Positions 28,989-39,459 are shown, counted from the stretch's first letter. The stretch: 64,000 bases of DNA from Streptomyces sp. PCS3-D2 (GCF_000612545.2 NZ_CP097800.1:3821001-3885000); one strand, 5' to 3'. The notes: generated from the sequence alone by a model not told the origin. Numbers and translations are program-made.

Positions 28989-29525
28989 TCACCCGTAGGT
29001 GTCGCCCGGTCCGGTGCTCCCGGGAGCCCGCCAGGGCCCGTACCCCTTCGGACGTCCACCCGGGCCCTGCACCTTGATCAGGCGGACCGTGCCCTGCCCC
29101 AGATCCGCGTTCAGCCGCGCCACCAGCTGCGGGGCCAGCAGCTTCAGCTGCGCCGCCCACGCCGAGGAGTCGCACCTCACGACCAGCTCACGGTTCTCGT
29201 ACCGCTGTGGTTCACAGTGCGCCGCGATCTCGGGGCCGACGATCTCCGGCCAGCGCTCCATCACGCCCGCCACCGCCATCGGCATCTCCCAGCCGCGCTC
29301 GGTGCGCAGCCGGTCCAGCGCGGCCATCAGCGGCATCGGGTCGCGGCCGTCCGCGCGGGCGCCCGACCTCAGCCCGGGCTGCTGCTGGTGCTTGCGGCCG
29401 ATCGCCGCGTTGCCCCGGGCCCGCGCCTGCTCCCGCGCCGCGGCGAGGGCCTGGCGGGCCAGATCCACCCCGGAGGCCTCCGGAGCCCTGCGCCGCTGCT
29501 GCGGGTCCTTGCCCTGCTCGTTCAC
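28989..29525 (-). CDS. DciA-type helicase-loading protein (DUF721)
   Basis: A 178-residue DUF721 protein: a basic Gln/Ala-rich N-terminus ([18 protein letters not shown]), then the conserved core [25 protein letters not shown] and [19 protein letters not shown], which forms the KH-like fold of DciA. DciA helps load DnaB helicase at the origin in bacteria without DnaC. The GTG at 29525 overlaps the recF stop by 4 bp (GTGA), so it is coupled to recF. It sits in the same position as Rv0004 of M. tuberculosis. Confidence 0.88.
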   Translation of the reverse strand: MNEQGKDPQQRRRAPEASGVDLARQALAAAREQARARGNAAIGRKHQQQPGLRSGARADGRDPMPLMAALDRLRTERGWEMPMAVAGVMERWPEIVGPEIAAHCEPQRYENRELVVRCDSSAWAAQLKLLAPQLVARLNADLGQGTVRLIKVQGPGGRPKGYGPWRAPGSTGPGDTYG

Positions 29526-30685
29526 AACCGGGTCACCTCGCCGCCGGACACCCCGAACCGTGCCCCCACCAGCACCCCCGGGACGTCGTCGTCCACGGCC
29601 GCCGTCACGAGCACCTGCTCGCCCGGCGCCACCAACTCCGCCAGCCGCTCCCGGCGGCGGGCGTCCAGTTCCGCGAACACGTCGTCCAGGATCAGCACCG
29701 GCTCACTGCCCTCGGAGCGCAGCAGCTCGTAGGAGGCCAGCCGCAGCGCCAGCGCGTACGACCAGGACTCGCCGTGGCTGGCGTAGCCCTTGGCGGGCAG
29801 CTCCCCCAGCCGCAGAACCACGTCGTCGCGGTGCGGGCCGACCAGGGTCACCCCGCGCTCGATCTCCTGCTTGCGCGCCTCGCCGAGCGCGGCCAGCAGC
29901 ACCTCGTAGAGGGCCTCGCGGGTGCGTGCCGCGCCGCCGTCCACCGGCTCGCCGGCCGAGCACTTGTACGCCAGCCCCAGCGGGCCGCCGCCGGGTGCGA
30001 GCTGCTCGTAGGCCTTGTCCGCCAGCGGCAGCAGCGTCCCGACCAGCTCCAGGCGCTGCGCGAGCAGCTCGGCGCCGGCGCGCGCGAGGTGCTGGTCCCA
30101 CACGTCGAGCGTGGACAGGTCCGCCCCCGAACCCCGTCCGGAGGATGCCCCCTGGCGGCCGCCGTGCCGGCGGGCCATCGCCGCGGACTTCAGCAGGGTG
30201 TTGCGCTGCTTGAGGACGCGCTCGTAGTCGGAGCGGACCCCGGCCATCCGCGGGGAGCGCGCGGTGACCAGCTCGTCCAGGAACCTCCGCCGCTCGCCCG
30301 GGTCTCCCTTGACCAGGGCCAGGTCCTCCGGCGCGAACAGCACCGTCCGCACGATCCCCAGCACGTCCCGCGGCCTGACCTGGGAGGACCGGTTGATGCG
30401 GGCCCGGTTGGCGCGGCCGGGGTTCAGCTCCAGCTCGACCAGCTGCTGGCGCTCGCCCTGGGTGACGGCCGCGCGGACGACCGCCCGGTCCGCGCCCATG
30501 CGGACGAGGGGCGCGTCCGAGGAGACGCGGTGGCTGCCCAAAGTCGCGAGGTAGCCGACCGCCTCGACGAGGTTGGTCTTGCCCTGGCCGTTGGGGCCCA
30601 CGAAAGCGGTGACGCCCGGGTCGAGGGGAACCTCGGCCCGGGCGTACGAGCGGAAGTCGGCCAATGAGAGATGCGAAACATGCAT
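29522..30685 (-). CDS. recF: DNA replication/repair protein RecF
   Basis: A 387-residue SMC-like ATPase that loads RecA at gaps: Walker [14 protein letters not shown] (about residues 30-42), the signature region near [14 protein letters not shown] and Walker [21 protein letters not shown] Gly/Ser-rich insertion ([16 protein letters not shown]) lies in the coiled-coil arm. It lies 69 bp downstream of gnd on the minus strand and is coupled to dciA. Confidence 0.96.
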   Translation of the reverse strand: MHVSHLSLADFRSYARAEVPLDPGVTAFVGPNGQGKTNLVEAVGYLATLGSHRVSSDAPLVRMGADRAVVRAAVTQGERQQLVELELNPGRANRARINRSSQVRPRDVLGIVRTVLFAPEDLALVKGDPGERRRFLDELVTARSPRMAGVRSDYERVLKQRNTLLKSAAMARRHGGRQGASSGRGSGADLSTLDVWDQHLARAGAELLAQRLELVGTLLPLADKAYEQLAPGGGPLGLAYKCSAGEPVDGGAARTREALYEVLLAALGEARKQEIERGVTLVGPHRDDVVLRLGELPAKGYASHGESWSYALALRLASYELLRSEGSEPVLILDDVFAELDARRRERLAELVAPGEQVLVTAAVDDDVPGVLVGARFGVSGGEVTRL

Positions 30686-30754
30686 ACGGCGCCGACCTCC
30701 CCCGGCTTCCCTACTGCTCTTCGTGGTGCTGTGCTGCTGCCCGGCCGCGGGCGG

Positions 30755-31630
30755 CTAGGCCTTCTCGACCGCGTGCCCGCCGAACTGGTTGCGCAGGGCG
30801 GCGATCATCTTCATCTGCGGGGAGTCCTCCTGGCGCGAGGCGAACCGGGCGAACAGCGACGCGGTGATCGCGGGCAGCGGCACGGCGTTGTCGATCGCCG
30901 CCTCCACCGTCCAGCGTCCCTCACCGGAGTCCTGCGCGAAGCCCTTCAGCCGCTCCAGGTGCTCGTCCTCGTCGAGGGCGTTCACGGCCAGGTCCAGCAG
31001 CCAGGAACGGATGACCGTGCCCTCCTGCCAGGAGCGGAAGACCTCGCGGACGTCGGTGACCGAGTCCACCTTCTCCAGGAGCTCCCAGCCCTCGGCGTAG
31101 GCCTGCATCATGGCGTACTCGATGCCGTTGTGGACCATCTTCGCGAAGTGGCCCGCACCGACCTTGCCGGCGTGCACCGCGCCGAAGTCGCCCTCGGGCT
31201 TGAGGGCGTCGAAGACCGGCTGGACGCGTGCGACGTGGTCCTTGGCGCCGCCGTACATCAGCGCGTAGCCGTTCTCCAGGCCCCACACGCCGCCGGAGAC
31301 ACCGCAGTCGACGAAGCCGATGCCCTTGGCCGCCAGCTCCTCGGCGTGCTTCTCGTCGTCCGTCCAGCGGGAGTTGCCGCCGTCGACGACGACGTCGCCG
31401 ATCGAGAGCAGCTCGCCCAGCTCGTCGATGGTGGACTGCGTCGCCGCGCCGGCGGGGACCATGACCCACACGACGCGGGGGGCCTGCAGGCTGTCCACGA
31501 GTTCCCGGAGGCTGTGGACATCCGCGAGGTCCGGGTTGCGGTCGTATCCGATGACGGTGTGGCCTGCGCGGCGGATGCGCTCGCGCATGTTGCCGCCCAT
31601 CTTGCCGAGACCGACGAGACCAAGCTCCAT
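30755..31630 (-). CDS. gnd: 6-phosphogluconate dehydrogenase, decarboxylating (short GndA-like form)
   Basis: A 291-residue protein that oxidises 6-phosphogluconate to ribulose 5-phosphate and CO2. The dinucleotide-binding motif is GLVGLGKMGGNM at the N-terminus, with substrate motifs DGGNSRWTDDEK and DCGVSGGVWGLENG and catalytic KMVHNGIEYAMM. It is the ~300-residue form, shorter than the 470-residue enterobacterial enzyme. ATG 31630 is chosen because it places the Rossmann motif at the N-terminus. It sits between recF and dnaN, the usual Streptomyces arrangement. Confidence 0.95.
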   Translation of the reverse strand: MELGLVGLGKMGGNMRERIRRAGHTVIGYDRNPDLADVHSLRELVDSLQAPRVVWVMVPAGAATQSTIDELGELLSIGDVVVDGGNSRWTDDEKHAEELAAKGIGFVDCGVSGGVWGLENGYALMYGGAKDHVARVQPVFDALKPEGDFGAVHAGKVGAGHFAKMVHNGIEYAMMQAYAEGWELLEKVDSVTDVREVFRSWQEGTVIRSWLLDLAVNALDEDEHLERLKGFAQDSGEGRWTVEAAIDNAVPLPAITASLFARFASRQEDSPQMKMIAALRNQFGGHAVEKA

Positions 31631-31827
31631 CAGGTGGTTCCTTAAGCGTTGTGGCCGTCTTTGCCGGGGCTGCCCCGGCAAAGTCCTCGCAGGACGCGCA
31701 GGGGTCGCCCACCGGATCCGAGCCTACGCCGGGCCGCGTCGGCCGGCCCCGCGGGCGCTCCATGGCGACCGGTCCGGCTTTCCGGGTTTCCTGGTTTCCC
31801 ACGGTGCCCTCACCGGCCCGTGGACGG

Positions 31828-31871
31828 CGCCGGGCCCGGACCGCAGCAGCGTGCGGGACCCGGGCCCGGCG
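31828..31871 (-). terminator. terminator after dnaN
   Basis: Perfect 12-bp stem (31828-31839 CGCCGGGCCCGG and 31860-31871) with a 20-base loop, 15 bp after the dnaN stop on the minus strand. Confidence 0.75.
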
Positions 31872-31886
31872 TCGAAGGGTGGTGCG

Positions 31887-33017
31887 TCAGCCGGACAGCC
31901 GCACCGGCATGATCAGGTACTTGTAGGCCTCGTCCGCCTCGGCGTCGACCGCGGGGCGGCCGCTGAGCAGTGCCGGCTTGGTCGACGTGGTGAAGCTGAG
32001 CTGGGCCACCGGCGAGGCGATCGCGCTGAGGCCGTCCAGCAGGAAGGTCGGGTTGAAGGCGATCGAGATGTTGTCGCCGTCCAGCTGGGCGTCGACCCTT
32101 TCCACAGCCTGTGCGTCGTCGGAGGAGCCGGCCTCCAGGATCAGGACGCCCTGCTCGAAGCTCAGGCGGACCGGGGTGTTGCGCTCGGCCACCAGGGCCA
32201 CACGCTTGACGGCCTCGACGAAGGGGGCGGTCTCGATCACGGCGACGGAGTTGAACTCGGTCGGGAAGAGCGTCCGGTACTTGGGCAGGTCGCCCTCGAG
32301 CAGCCGGGTGGTGGTACGGCGGCCGGCGCCCTCGAAACCGATCAGGCCCTCGCCCGCACCGGAGCCGGAAAGGGCCAGGGTCACGGTGTCACCGCTGGTC
32401 AGCGAGTTGGCGATCTCTTGGAGCGTCTTGGCGGGCACCAGGGCCACCGCCGACGCCTCCGGGTTCTCCGGCTTCCACAGGAACTCGCGGACCGCGAAGC
32501 GGTAGCGGTCGGTGGAGGCCAGGGTGACGCGGTCGCCCTCGATCTCGATGCGCACACCGGTCAGCACGGGCAGCGTGTCGTCGCGGCCCGCGGCGGTGGC
32601 CACCTGCTTGGCAGCGGCGGCGAAGACCTCGCCGGACACGGTGCCGGTCGCGGTCGGCATCTGCGGCAGCGCCGGGTACTCCTCCACAGGAAGGGTGTGG
32701 AGTGTGAATCGAGAGGAGCCGCAGACCACGGTCGCCCGCACACCGTCTGTGGAAATCTCCACCGGCCGGTTGGGGAGGGCGCGGCAGATGTCGGCGAGCA
32801 GCCGGCCGGACACCAGGACGGTGCCGTCCTCCTCGACGTCCGCCTCGACCGAGACCCGGGCCGAGACCTCGTAGTCGAAGCCGGAGAGGCTCAGGGTGCC
32901 GTCCTCGGCCTTGAGCAGCAGGCCCGCGAGGACGGGCACCGGCGGCCGGGCCGGGAGGCTGCGGGCCGCCCAGGCCACCGCCTCCGCGAGTACGTCGCGC
33001 TCCACCCGGATCTTCAC
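31887..33017 (-). CDS. dnaN: DNA polymerase III sliding clamp (beta subunit)
   Basis: A 376-residue beta clamp of three repeated domains that encircles DNA and holds the polymerase. Typical stretches are MKIRVERDVLAEAVAWAARS at the start, VEEYPALP in the first domain, and the C-terminal pocket-forming AYKYLIMPVRLSG. The ATG at 33017 follows GGAGGCGG. It flanks the origin on its left side and is transcribed away from it. Confidence 0.98.
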   Translation of the reverse strand: MKIRVERDVLAEAVAWAARSLPARPPVPVLAGLLLKAEDGTLSLSGFDYEVSARVSVEADVEEDGTVLVSGRLLADICRALPNRPVEISTDGVRATVVCGSSRFTLHTLPVEEYPALPQMPTATGTVSGEVFAAAAKQVATAAGRDDTLPVLTGVRIEIEGDRVTLASTDRYRFAVREFLWKPENPEASAVALVPAKTLQEIANSLTSGDTVTLALSGSGAGEGLIGFEGAGRRTTTRLLEGDLPKYRTLFPTEFNSVAVIETAPFVEAVKRVALVAERNTPVRLSFEQGVLILEAGSSDDAQAVERVDAQLDGDNISIAFNPTFLLDGLSAIASPVAQLSFTTSTKPALLSGRPAVDAEADEAYKYLIMPVRLSG

Positions 33018-33199
33018 CGGAACCGCCTCCTGCTGTTGCTCGCTCGTCTGCCGGCCTTCGTCGTCGGCTCGTCGATGCCTCGACCGACGCCGGGGACCAG
33101 TCTGACGTACGGCGCCGACACTCGCTGCGGCCGGAGGTCAAGTCGGGAGCGAGGTGCCGGGACGGACGACCGGCGAGTTGTGCACAGGTCCTGCTTGAA

Positions 33200-33830
33200 A
33201 ACCGAAACCGGCCTCACTCTCCATGGGGGTAGTAGTAGGGCCTGTGGAAACGGTGGATAACCCTGTCGTTGCAGGTCAGAGTGCCTTTTTTATCCACCGG
33301 CCCTGTGGGTGGCACCGGTGGACAACACGGTGTCCCTGTGGAGAACGAAAAGTTCTGCACAGGCTGTCCCCAGGTGGCCCCGACTACTCCACAGGTGTGT
33401 CCCCAGCTTTCCCCCGTTACTCCACAGCCCAAACGTCTACATCCGTGTGACGGCTTTCACTCCGGGCGGTGAGAGGGGGTGGCGGGTTGCCGAACAGTGG
33501 ACAAGGGTGTGGAGAAGTCCGGGAAACCTGTGCACAGCATGAGGGAACCTGTGGGGTGGCGGTGGACAACGGCGGGGGCGGGGGTGTGGACGAGATGGTT
33601 GTCCACAGGGTGTGGATGGCGGTTGCGCACAAATCCACAGGGTCCTGACCTGGTCTGATGGATCCTCACCCGGCACCCCTGTGGACAGATTGTGGGTGAC
33701 GCGGACAGTCCCCAGGGTGTGGACGGAAGAAAGTCGCCGAATCTGTGGATGAGTTGCTCCCCAGGGGGCGTATTCGAACAGGTCAGGGGCGCACGCACGA
33801 AGAAGGGCGCCCCCGTTGTGGACCGGGAGC
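33200..33830. other. chromosomal replication origin (oriC) with DnaA boxes
   Basis: The dnaN-dnaA gap (33018-33893) has no credible gene and is filled with 9-mers matching or close to TTGTCCACA on both strands. There is a perfect box at 33599-33607. Near matches as read on the plus strand are GGTGGATAA 33252, TTATCCACC 33290, GGTGGACAA 33317 and 33561, AGTGGACAA 33496, TGTGGACGA 33585, TGTGGACAG 33680, TGTGGACGG 33718, TGTGGATGA 33744 and TGTGGACCG 33817. Many further TGTGG/CCACA half-matches lie between. Most point the same way. This clustering, with dnaN and dnaA on either side, defines a Streptomyces oriC. Confidence 0.95.
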
Positions 33831-33893
33831 GCCCTCTGAATGTGTTTGAAGGAGGGTTGAGGCGGGACCGGTCCAGCCGACCAGGGCCCGCGC

Positions 33894-35708
33894 TCAGCCG
33901 TTCTTGATGCGGTTGGTGAGCTCCGTGACCTGGTTGTAAATGGAGCGCCGCTCGGCCATCAGAGCGCGGATCTTGCGGTCCGCGTGCATGACCGTGGTGT
34001 GGTCGCGGCCGCCGAACTGCGCCCCGATCTTGGGCAGCGACAGGTCGGTGAGCTCACGGCACAGGTACATGGCGATCTGCCGCGCGGTGACCAGCACCCG
34101 GCTGCGCGAGGAGCCGCACAGGTCGTCCACGGTCAGGCCGAAGTAGTCCGCGGTGGCCGCCATGATGTCGCTGGCGGTGATCTCCGGTGCGCTGTCCTCG
34201 CCGCCGGGGATCAGGTTCTTCAGAACGTCCTCGGTGAGGCCCAGGTCGACCGGCTGCCGGTTGAGGCTCGCGAAGGCCGTGACCCGGATCAGCGCTCCCT
34301 CCAGCTCCCGGATGTTGCGCGAGATCCGGGAGGCGATGAACTCCAGCACCTCCGGAGGGGCGTTGAGCTGTTCCTGGACCGCCTTCTTGCGCAGGATCGC
34401 GATGCGGGTCTCCAGCTCGGGGGGCTGGACATCTGTGATCAGGCCCCACTCGAAGCGGTTGCGCAGCCGGTCCTCCAGGGTGACGAGCTGCTTGGGCGGC
34501 CGGTCGGAGGAGAGGACGATCTGCTTGTTCGCGTTGTGGAGCGTGTTGAAGGTGTGGAAGAACTCCTCCTGCGTCGACTCCTTGCTCGCGAGGAACTGGA
34601 TGTCGTCGACGAGCAGGATGTCCATCTCGCGGTAGCGCTTGCGGAACGCGTCGCCCTTGCCGTCGCGGATCGAGTTGATGAACTCGTTGGTGAACTCCTC
34701 GGAGCTCACGTACCGCACGCGGGTGCCCGGGTAGAGGCTCCTGGCGTAGTGCCCGATGGCGTGCAGCAGGTGCGTCTTGCCGAGGCCCGACTCCCCGTAG
34801 ACGAAGAGCGGGTTGTACGCCTTCGCCGGCGCCTCGGCGACCGCCACCGCGGCGGCGTGCGCGAAGCGGTTGGACGCACCGATGACGAACGTGTCGAAGA
34901 GGTACTTGGGGTTCAGTCGGGCGGTCGGCTCCAGCGGGCCCGACGTGGAGCCGCCGGACGGGACCGGGGGCGGTGCGGGCCGGCCGGGGGCCGGGCGCGG
35001 TGCGGGCTGCTCGTACGACTGCTGCTCGTATTGATGGGATTGATGGGATTGATGGGGCTGGTGCGACTGCTGCTCGTACGGCGACTGCTCGTACTGCTGC
35101 TGTTCGTAGGAGCCCTTGTCATAGGAGGGCGGGTCGTACTTCTGCTGGTCGTAGCCCGAGGACTCGGCCTGCTGGAGGTAGCCCGGCTGCGGGGAAGCGT
35201 AGGGGTCGCGTTCGGGGAAGCCGCCCAGCCGCGGCTGCTGCCAGCCGTAGTCGTCCTGCTGCCCGCCGCGGGGCCACGCGCCGGGCTCGGGGCGTGGCTG
35301 CTGGTAGTCCGGATAGGCCGGGCGGGCCGCGGGGAGCTGGTCGTCCGGGGGACCGCCGCCGCCCGGACGCTGGCCGCCGTACGGTTCGTAGCCGCCGGGC
35401 TGCTGGGCGGGAGGAGCGGCGGGGGCGGGCTCGCCGGCGGAGTCGTCCACGGTGATGGCGATCCGGATGGGGCGGCCGCACTCCCGGCTGAGCGCATCGC
35501 TGATCAGCGGGGCGAGGCGGCCTTCGAGGACGCGCTTGCCCCATTCGTTGGGGACGGCGAGCAGGGCGGTGTCGGCGACGAGTGCCAGGGGCTGACACCG
35601 CTCGACCCACTGCTTGTCCTTGGGCTCGATGCCCGGCTGTCCCTCCCCGAGGAGCTTCTCGAGCACCCTTGGCCACACTGCGGCAAGATCGGCAGGTACG
35701 TCAGCCAC
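33894..35708 (-). CDS. dnaA: chromosomal replication initiator DnaA
   Basis: A 604-residue DnaA that binds TTGTCCACA boxes and melts the origin. Domain I is residues 1-95 ([20 protein letters not shown]). Domain II is a very long Gln/Tyr/Pro/Ser-rich linker (~100-270), as in other streptomycetes, and includes a short SHQ-type repeat. The AAA+ domain III has Walker [12 protein letters not shown] and Walker [11 protein letters not shown]. Domain IV has the DnaA signature in [15 protein letters not shown]. The GTG at 35708 is chosen because it begins the conserved domain I. A perfect DnaA box upstream suggests autoregulation. Confidence 0.97.
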   Translation of the reverse strand: MADVPADLAAVWPRVLEKLLGEGQPGIEPKDKQWVERCQPLALVADTALLAVPNEWGKRVLEGRLAPLISDALSRECGRPIRIAITVDDSAGEPAPAAPPAQQPGGYEPYGGQRPGGGGPPDDQLPAARPAYPDYQQPRPEPGAWPRGGQQDDYGWQQPRLGGFPERDPYASPQPGYLQQAESSGYDQQKYDPPSYDKGSYEQQQYEQSPYEQQSHQPHQSHQSHQYEQQSYEQPAPRPAPGRPAPPPVPSGGSTSGPLEPTARLNPKYLFDTFVIGASNRFAHAAAVAVAEAPAKAYNPLFVYGESGLGKTHLLHAIGHYARSLYPGTRVRYVSSEEFTNEFINSIRDGKGDAFRKRYREMDILLVDDIQFLASKESTQEEFFHTFNTLHNANKQIVLSSDRPPKQLVTLEDRLRNRFEWGLITDVQPPELETRIAILRKKAVQEQLNAPPEVLEFIASRISRNIRELEGALIRVTAFASLNRQPVDLGLTEDVLKNLIPGGEDSAPEITASDIMAATADYFGLTVDDLCGSSRSRVLVTARQIAMYLCRELTDLSLPKIGAQFGGRDHTTVMHADRKIRALMAERRSIYNQVTELTNRIKNG

Positions 35709-36063
35709 AGAGCACGCTCTCTCACAGGGGTCCCACGAATGTGTGGTTCTTTGGGACGGTCGGGACAAAAAATCCGGGGTCAGGCAACGGTAGTCAGGCC
35801 AGAGGCCGCGGTTCAAGTCGTTGTCCACAGCCTGTGCACAGTGGAGGGTGGGGCAGGCTCGGTTTGACCGGATGGCGTAGCCGCGCGTACCGTAACGAGG
35901 TCGAGTTGTCGATGGCTGCTGCCGCCTGCCTACCGATGGGCGAAGGTCACTGATAGTGATCAATTAGCGGTGCCACTCGGGCGAACACGCGAGTTTCCTC
36001 GTGGGCGCACGGTGACAGCCAGGCGATGTCCCGCCACAACGATTCATTCTCTGGAGCCCCCGA
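35709..36063. promoter_or_regulatory. divergent dnaA-rpmH promoter region with a DnaA box
   Basis: 355 bp between the divergent dnaA and rpmH genes. A perfect DnaA box TTGTCCACA is at 35821-35829, followed by CTGTGCACAG at 35832. Its position about 115 bp upstream of the dnaA start fits autorepression by DnaA. No clear -10/-35 boxes could be assigned for rpmH; a GGAG lies 9 bases before its GTG. Confidence 0.75.
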
Positions 36064-36201
36064 GTGAGCAAGCGCACCTTCCAGCCGAACAACCGCCGTC
36101 GCGCCAAGACCCACGGCTTCCGCCTGCGGATGCGTACCCGTGCCGGCCGCGCGATCCTGGCGAACCGCCGTTCCAAGGGCCGCGCCGCCCTGTCCGCGTA
36201 A
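36064..36201 (+). CDS. rpmH: 50S ribosomal protein L34
   Basis: A 45-residue L34 starting with [23 protein letters not shown], then [20 protein letters not shown]. Such a strongly basic short protein is typical. It is the first gene of the rightward rnpA-yidD-yidC-khpB-rsmG run and is too small for many gene finders. Confidence 0.97.
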   Translation: MSKRTFQPNNRRRAKTHGFRLRMRTRAGRAILANRRSKGRAALSA

Positions 36202-36222
36202 CAACGCTCAGGTCGTGACGTC

Positions 36223-36597
36223 GTGCTGTCTCCCGAGAATCGGCTGAGGCGGCGCGAGGAATTCGCGAGCGCGGTACGCCGAGGACGTCGGGCCGGTCGC
36301 CCACTCCTCGTCGTCCACCTACGTACAAGCGGTGCAACGGACCCGCACGAGTCGGGGGAGATCGATCCCTCGTCGCGTGCGGGTTTCGTCGTCAGCAAGG
36401 CCGTCGGCAATGCCGTCACGCGGAACCGGGTGAAGCGCCGCCTTCGCCATCTGGTGCGCGAGCGGCTGTCTCAGCTGCCCGCCGGTAGCCTGGTGGTGGT
36501 ACGAGCCTTGCCCGGAGCGTGTGATGCCGGCCCCGACGAACTGGCCCGGGACCTGGATGCCGCTCTGGCGCGGCTCCTGGGAGGCGTGGCTCGATGA
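36223..36597 (+). CDS. rnpA: ribonuclease P protein component
   Basis: A 124-residue basic protein that helps the RNase P RNA remove tRNA leaders. The conserved motif [21 protein letters not shown] marks the family, preceded by the typical [16 protein letters not shown]. It starts with GTG and overlaps yidD by 4 bp. The RNA partner gene (rnpB) is not in this window. Confidence 0.96.
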   Translation: MLSPENRLRRREEFASAVRRGRRAGRPLLVVHLRTSGATDPHESGEIDPSSRAGFVVSKAVGNAVTRNRVKRRLRHLVRERLSQLPAGSLVVVRALPGACDAGPDELARDLDAALARLLGGVAR

Positions 36598-36875
36598 AGT
36601 ACCCGCTGCTCGCTTTGATCAAGCTGTACCAGTGGACGATCAGTCCGCTGCTCGGGCCGGTGTGCCGCTACTACCCGTCGTGTTCGCACTACGGGTACAC
36701 GGCCATCGACCGGCATGGTGCGGTGAAGGGGACAGCCCTGACCGCCTGGCGGATCCTGCGGTGCAATCCGTGGTCCCCGGGTGGCGTGGACCATGTCCCA
36801 CCCCGTAAACGCCCGCGTTGGCACGAGCAGCTGCGCAGTGCGTTGCGTAGATCTCGCAATGCTCAAGGAGCCTGA
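36594..36875 (+). CDS. yidD: membrane protein insertion efficiency factor YidD
   Basis: A 93-residue YidD (DUF37) protein with the signature cysteines in [12 protein letters not shown] and [13 protein letters not shown]. It is membrane-associated through an N-terminal amphipathic helix and assists YidC. Its ATG overlaps the rnpA stop. yidC follows 3 bp later. Confidence 0.95.
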   Translation: MKYPLLALIKLYQWTISPLLGPVCRYYPSCSHYGYTAIDRHGAVKGTALTAWRILRCNPWSPGGVDHVPPRKRPRWHEQLRSALRRSRNAQGA

Positions 36876-36878
36876 TTA

Positions 36879-37982
36879 GTGGACACGATCGCCGGTCTGT
36901 TCAGCTTTATCACCACACCCGTTTCCTGGATCATCGTCCAGTTCCACTCGTTGTACGGGGCGGTCTTCGGGCCGGACAGTGGATGGGCCTGGGGCCTGTC
37001 CATCGTGTCCCTGGTGGTCTTGATCCGTATCTGCCTGATCCCGCTCTTCGTGAAGCAGATCAAGGCGACGCGTGGCATGCAGGCGCTCCAGCCGAAGATG
37101 AAGGCGATCCAGGAGCGCTACAAGAACGACAAGCAGCGTCAGTCCGAAGAGATGATGAAGCTGTACAAGGAGACGGGTACCAACCCGCTCTCCTCGTGCC
37201 TTCCCATCCTGGCGCAGTCGCCGTTCTTCTTCGCGCTCTACCACGTGCTGGCGAACATCGCCGACGGCAAGACCATCGGTGTCCTCAACCAGCAGCTCGT
37301 CGACAGTGCCCGTGAGGCCAAGATCTTCGGTGCGCCGATCGCCGCCAAGTTCATGGACAGCTCCGAGAAGGTCGCCGCCCTCGGCGCCTCGCTGACGGAC
37401 GTCCGGATCGTGACCGCGGTCATGATCGTCATGATGTCGCTGTCGCAGTTCTACACCCAGCGTCAGCTGATGCAGAAGAACGTCGACCTGTCGGTCAAGA
37501 CGCCGTTCATGCAGCAGCAGAAGATGCTGATGTACATCTTCCCGGTGATCTTCGCGGTCATGGGTATCAACTTCCCCGTCGGTGTCCTCGTCTACTGGCT
37601 CACCACGAACGTCTGGACCATGGGTCAGCAGATGTACGTGATCAACCAGAACCCGACGCCGGGCAGCAAGGCGCAGGACCAGTACCTGACGCGGCTGCTC
37701 AAGCACGCCAGCTCGCACGGTGAGGTCAAGGGCCGGGGCAAGAAGAAGATCGTCGCCGACATCGTGGCCAAGGGCCCGGACCGCAACGACAACGAGCGGA
37801 AGTTCATCACGGCGCTGTCGAAGCAGGGCCTGGCCGCGCAGGCTGACGGCTCGGTGATCAAGAGTTCCGAGGCCACGGCCGATTCGGATGCCGCGAGCGG
37901 TGGTGCTGCGAAGAGGCAGCAGCCGAAGCGGCAGACGAAATCGCAGCGCCAGACGCCCAGCAAGCCCTCTTCCAAGAAGTAA
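36879..37982 (+). CDS. yidC: membrane protein insertase YidC
   Basis: A 367-residue YidC/Oxa1 insertase with about five membrane helices: [74 protein letters not shown] and [20 protein letters not shown]. The conserved basic residue is in [10 protein letters not shown] long charged cytoplasmic tail ([15 protein letters not shown] and a Lys/Gln-rich end) probably contacts the ribosome. It starts with GTG after AAGGAG. Confidence 0.96.
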   Translation: MDTIAGLFSFITTPVSWIIVQFHSLYGAVFGPDSGWAWGLSIVSLVVLIRICLIPLFVKQIKATRGMQALQPKMKAIQERYKNDKQRQSEEMMKLYKETGTNPLSSCLPILAQSPFFFALYHVLANIADGKTIGVLNQQLVDSAREAKIFGAPIAAKFMDSSEKVAALGASLTDVRIVTAVMIVMMSLSQFYTQRQLMQKNVDLSVKTPFMQQQKMLMYIFPVIFAVMGINFPVGVLVYWLTTNVWTMGQQMYVINQNPTPGSKAQDQYLTRLLKHASSHGEVKGRGKKKIVADIVAKGPDRNDNERKFITALSKQGLAAQADGSVIKSSEATADSDAASGGAAKRQQPKRQTKSQRQTPSKPSSKK

Positions 37983-37997
37983 GAAGGAGTCCCTCCC

Positions 37998-38510
37998 GTG
38001 ACGGAAGGCACCACCACCGCCGCCGCTGAGAGTGGCGACACCCTGACCCGCCTTGAGCAGGAGGGTGAGATCGCGGCCGATTACCTTGAGGGTCTGCTGG
38101 ACATCGCAGACCTGGACGGCGACATCGACATGGACGTCGAGGCGGACCGTGCTGCGGTGTCGATCGTCAGTGACTCCGCCAGCCGCGACCTGCAGAAGCT
38201 CGTGGGCCGCGACGGTGAGGTCCTGGAAGCCCTGCAGGAGCTGACCCGCCTGGCCGTCCACCGGGAGACCGGGGACCGCAGCCGGCTGATGCTCGACATC
38301 GCCGGGTTCCGCGCGAAGAAGCGTGAGGAGCTGGCGGCTCTGGGCGCGAAGGCGGCAGCTGATGTGAAGGCGTCCGGCGAGCCGCTGAAGCTGGCTCCGA
38401 TGACCCCGTTCGAGCGGAAGGTCGTCCACGACGCCGTGGCGGCCGCCGGTCTGCGGAGCGAGTCCGAGGGCGAGGAGCCGCAGCGCTTCGTCGTTGTGCT
38501 CCCGGCCTGA
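37998..38510 (+). CDS. RNA-binding protein KhpB (Jag), KH-R3H domains
   Basis: A 170-residue protein with a KH domain (LDIADLDGDIDMDV..., GRDGEVLEALQELTRLAVHRET) and an R3H domain (FERKVVHDAVAAAGLRSESEGEEPQR cut here to its core FERKVVHDAV). It lacks the N-terminal Jag domain of Firmicutes. It binds RNA, usually as a partner of KhpA. It lies 15 bp after yidC. Confidence 0.93.
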   Translation: MTEGTTTAAAESGDTLTRLEQEGEIAADYLEGLLDIADLDGDIDMDVEADRAAVSIVSDSASRDLQKLVGRDGEVLEALQELTRLAVHRETGDRSRLMLDIAGFRAKKREELAALGAKAAADVKASGEPLKLAPMTPFERKVVHDAVAAAGLRSESEGEEPQRFVVVLPA

Positions 38511-38526
38511 TCGCCGGCATGAATGC

Positions 38527-38557
38527 TCGGCCCCGTCTGTGTCGCAGGCGGGGCCGA
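38527..38557 (+). terminator. terminator after khpB
   Basis: Near-perfect 13-bp stem (38527-38539 and 38545-38557) with one G-U pair and a loop of 5 bases, 17 bp after the khpB stop. Confidence 0.75.
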
Positions 38558-38638
38558 TGTTTGTCAGCCTGGCATGTGAACGACACGGCATCTTGAATAC
38601 GTGGTCCTCAGAACCACGAGGTACGGAAGGACGGTCCC

Positions 38639-39355
38639 GTGACGGAGGCAGCTGAGCTTCCCGAGGCGCCCGAGGAGGCGCGCGCGGTGTTCGGTGAGTT
38701 TTTCCCGGAAGCTGTGCGGTATGCCGAGCTGCTCGCGGACGCGGGAGTCAAGCGCGGCCTGATCGGGCCGCGTGAGGTGCCGCGGCTGTGGGAGCGGCAC
38801 CTGCTGAACTGCGCAGTGCTGTCGGAGGTGGTGCCCCAGGGCGTCACCGTGTGCGACGTGGGCTCGGGTGCGGGTCTGCCCGGTATCCCGCTCGCGCTGG
38901 TGCGACGGGATCTCAAGATCACATTGCTTGAGCCGCTGCTGCGGCGGACGACCTTCCTCCAGGAGGCCGTGGAACTGCTGGGCCTGGACCACGTCACGGT
39001 CATGCGCGGACGGGCCGAGGAGGTCCTCGGCAAGCTCCAGCCGGTGCACGTGGTGACGGCGCGTGCAGTGGCTCCGTTGGACCGGCTGGCCGGCTGGGGC
39101 GTGCCCCTGCTGCGTCCGTACGGCGAGATGCTGGCCCTCAAGGGCGACACCGCCGAGGAGGAGCTGGTGTCGGCGAAGACGGCGCTGGCCAAGCTCGGTG
39201 TGGTGAAGACCTCGGTGCTGCAGGTGGGCGAGGGCCTGGTGGATCCGCTGTCGACGGTGGTCCGGGTCGAGGTCGGAGAAAGCCCCGGTGGGGTGAGGTT
39301 CGCGGCCAAGCGGGCTAAGGCTGCCAGGGTCGGCAGGTCTCGCCGGCGTCGTTGA
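38639..39355 (+). CDS. rsmG: 16S rRNA (guanine527-N7)-methyltransferase
   Basis: A 238-residue GidB/RsmG methyltransferase that modifies G527 of 16S rRNA. The SAM-binding motif is VCDVGSGAGLPGIPLALVR near residue 80, followed by LLEPLLRRTTFLQEAVELL and the later TARAVAPLDRLAGW. GTG start. Loss of this gene gives low-level streptomycin resistance in streptomycetes; here the frame is intact. Confidence 0.96.
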   Translation: MTEAAELPEAPEEARAVFGEFFPEAVRYAELLADAGVKRGLIGPREVPRLWERHLLNCAVLSEVVPQGVTVCDVGSGAGLPGIPLALVRRDLKITLLEPLLRRTTFLQEAVELLGLDHVTVMRGRAEEVLGKLQPVHVVTARAVAPLDRLAGWGVPLLRPYGEMLALKGDTAEEELVSAKTALAKLGVVKTSVLQVGEGLVDPLSTVVRVEVGESPGGVRFAAKRAKAARVGRSRRRR

Positions 39356-39459
39356 TTCGCTGGTTGTGTGGGGCCCGCACGGCGATTTCGTCCGTGTTGG
39401 GCCCTGTAGGTATGCATTTCGGAGTGTCGTAGAGGCCTGAAGACTCCGTCCGGGCATCG

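Noticed and set aside
35031-35057. Tandem repeat considered as a CRISPR-like array
   Set aside because: Units are 9 bp, directly adjacent without spacers, and in frame within dnaA. No CRISPR array or cas gene was seen in the window.
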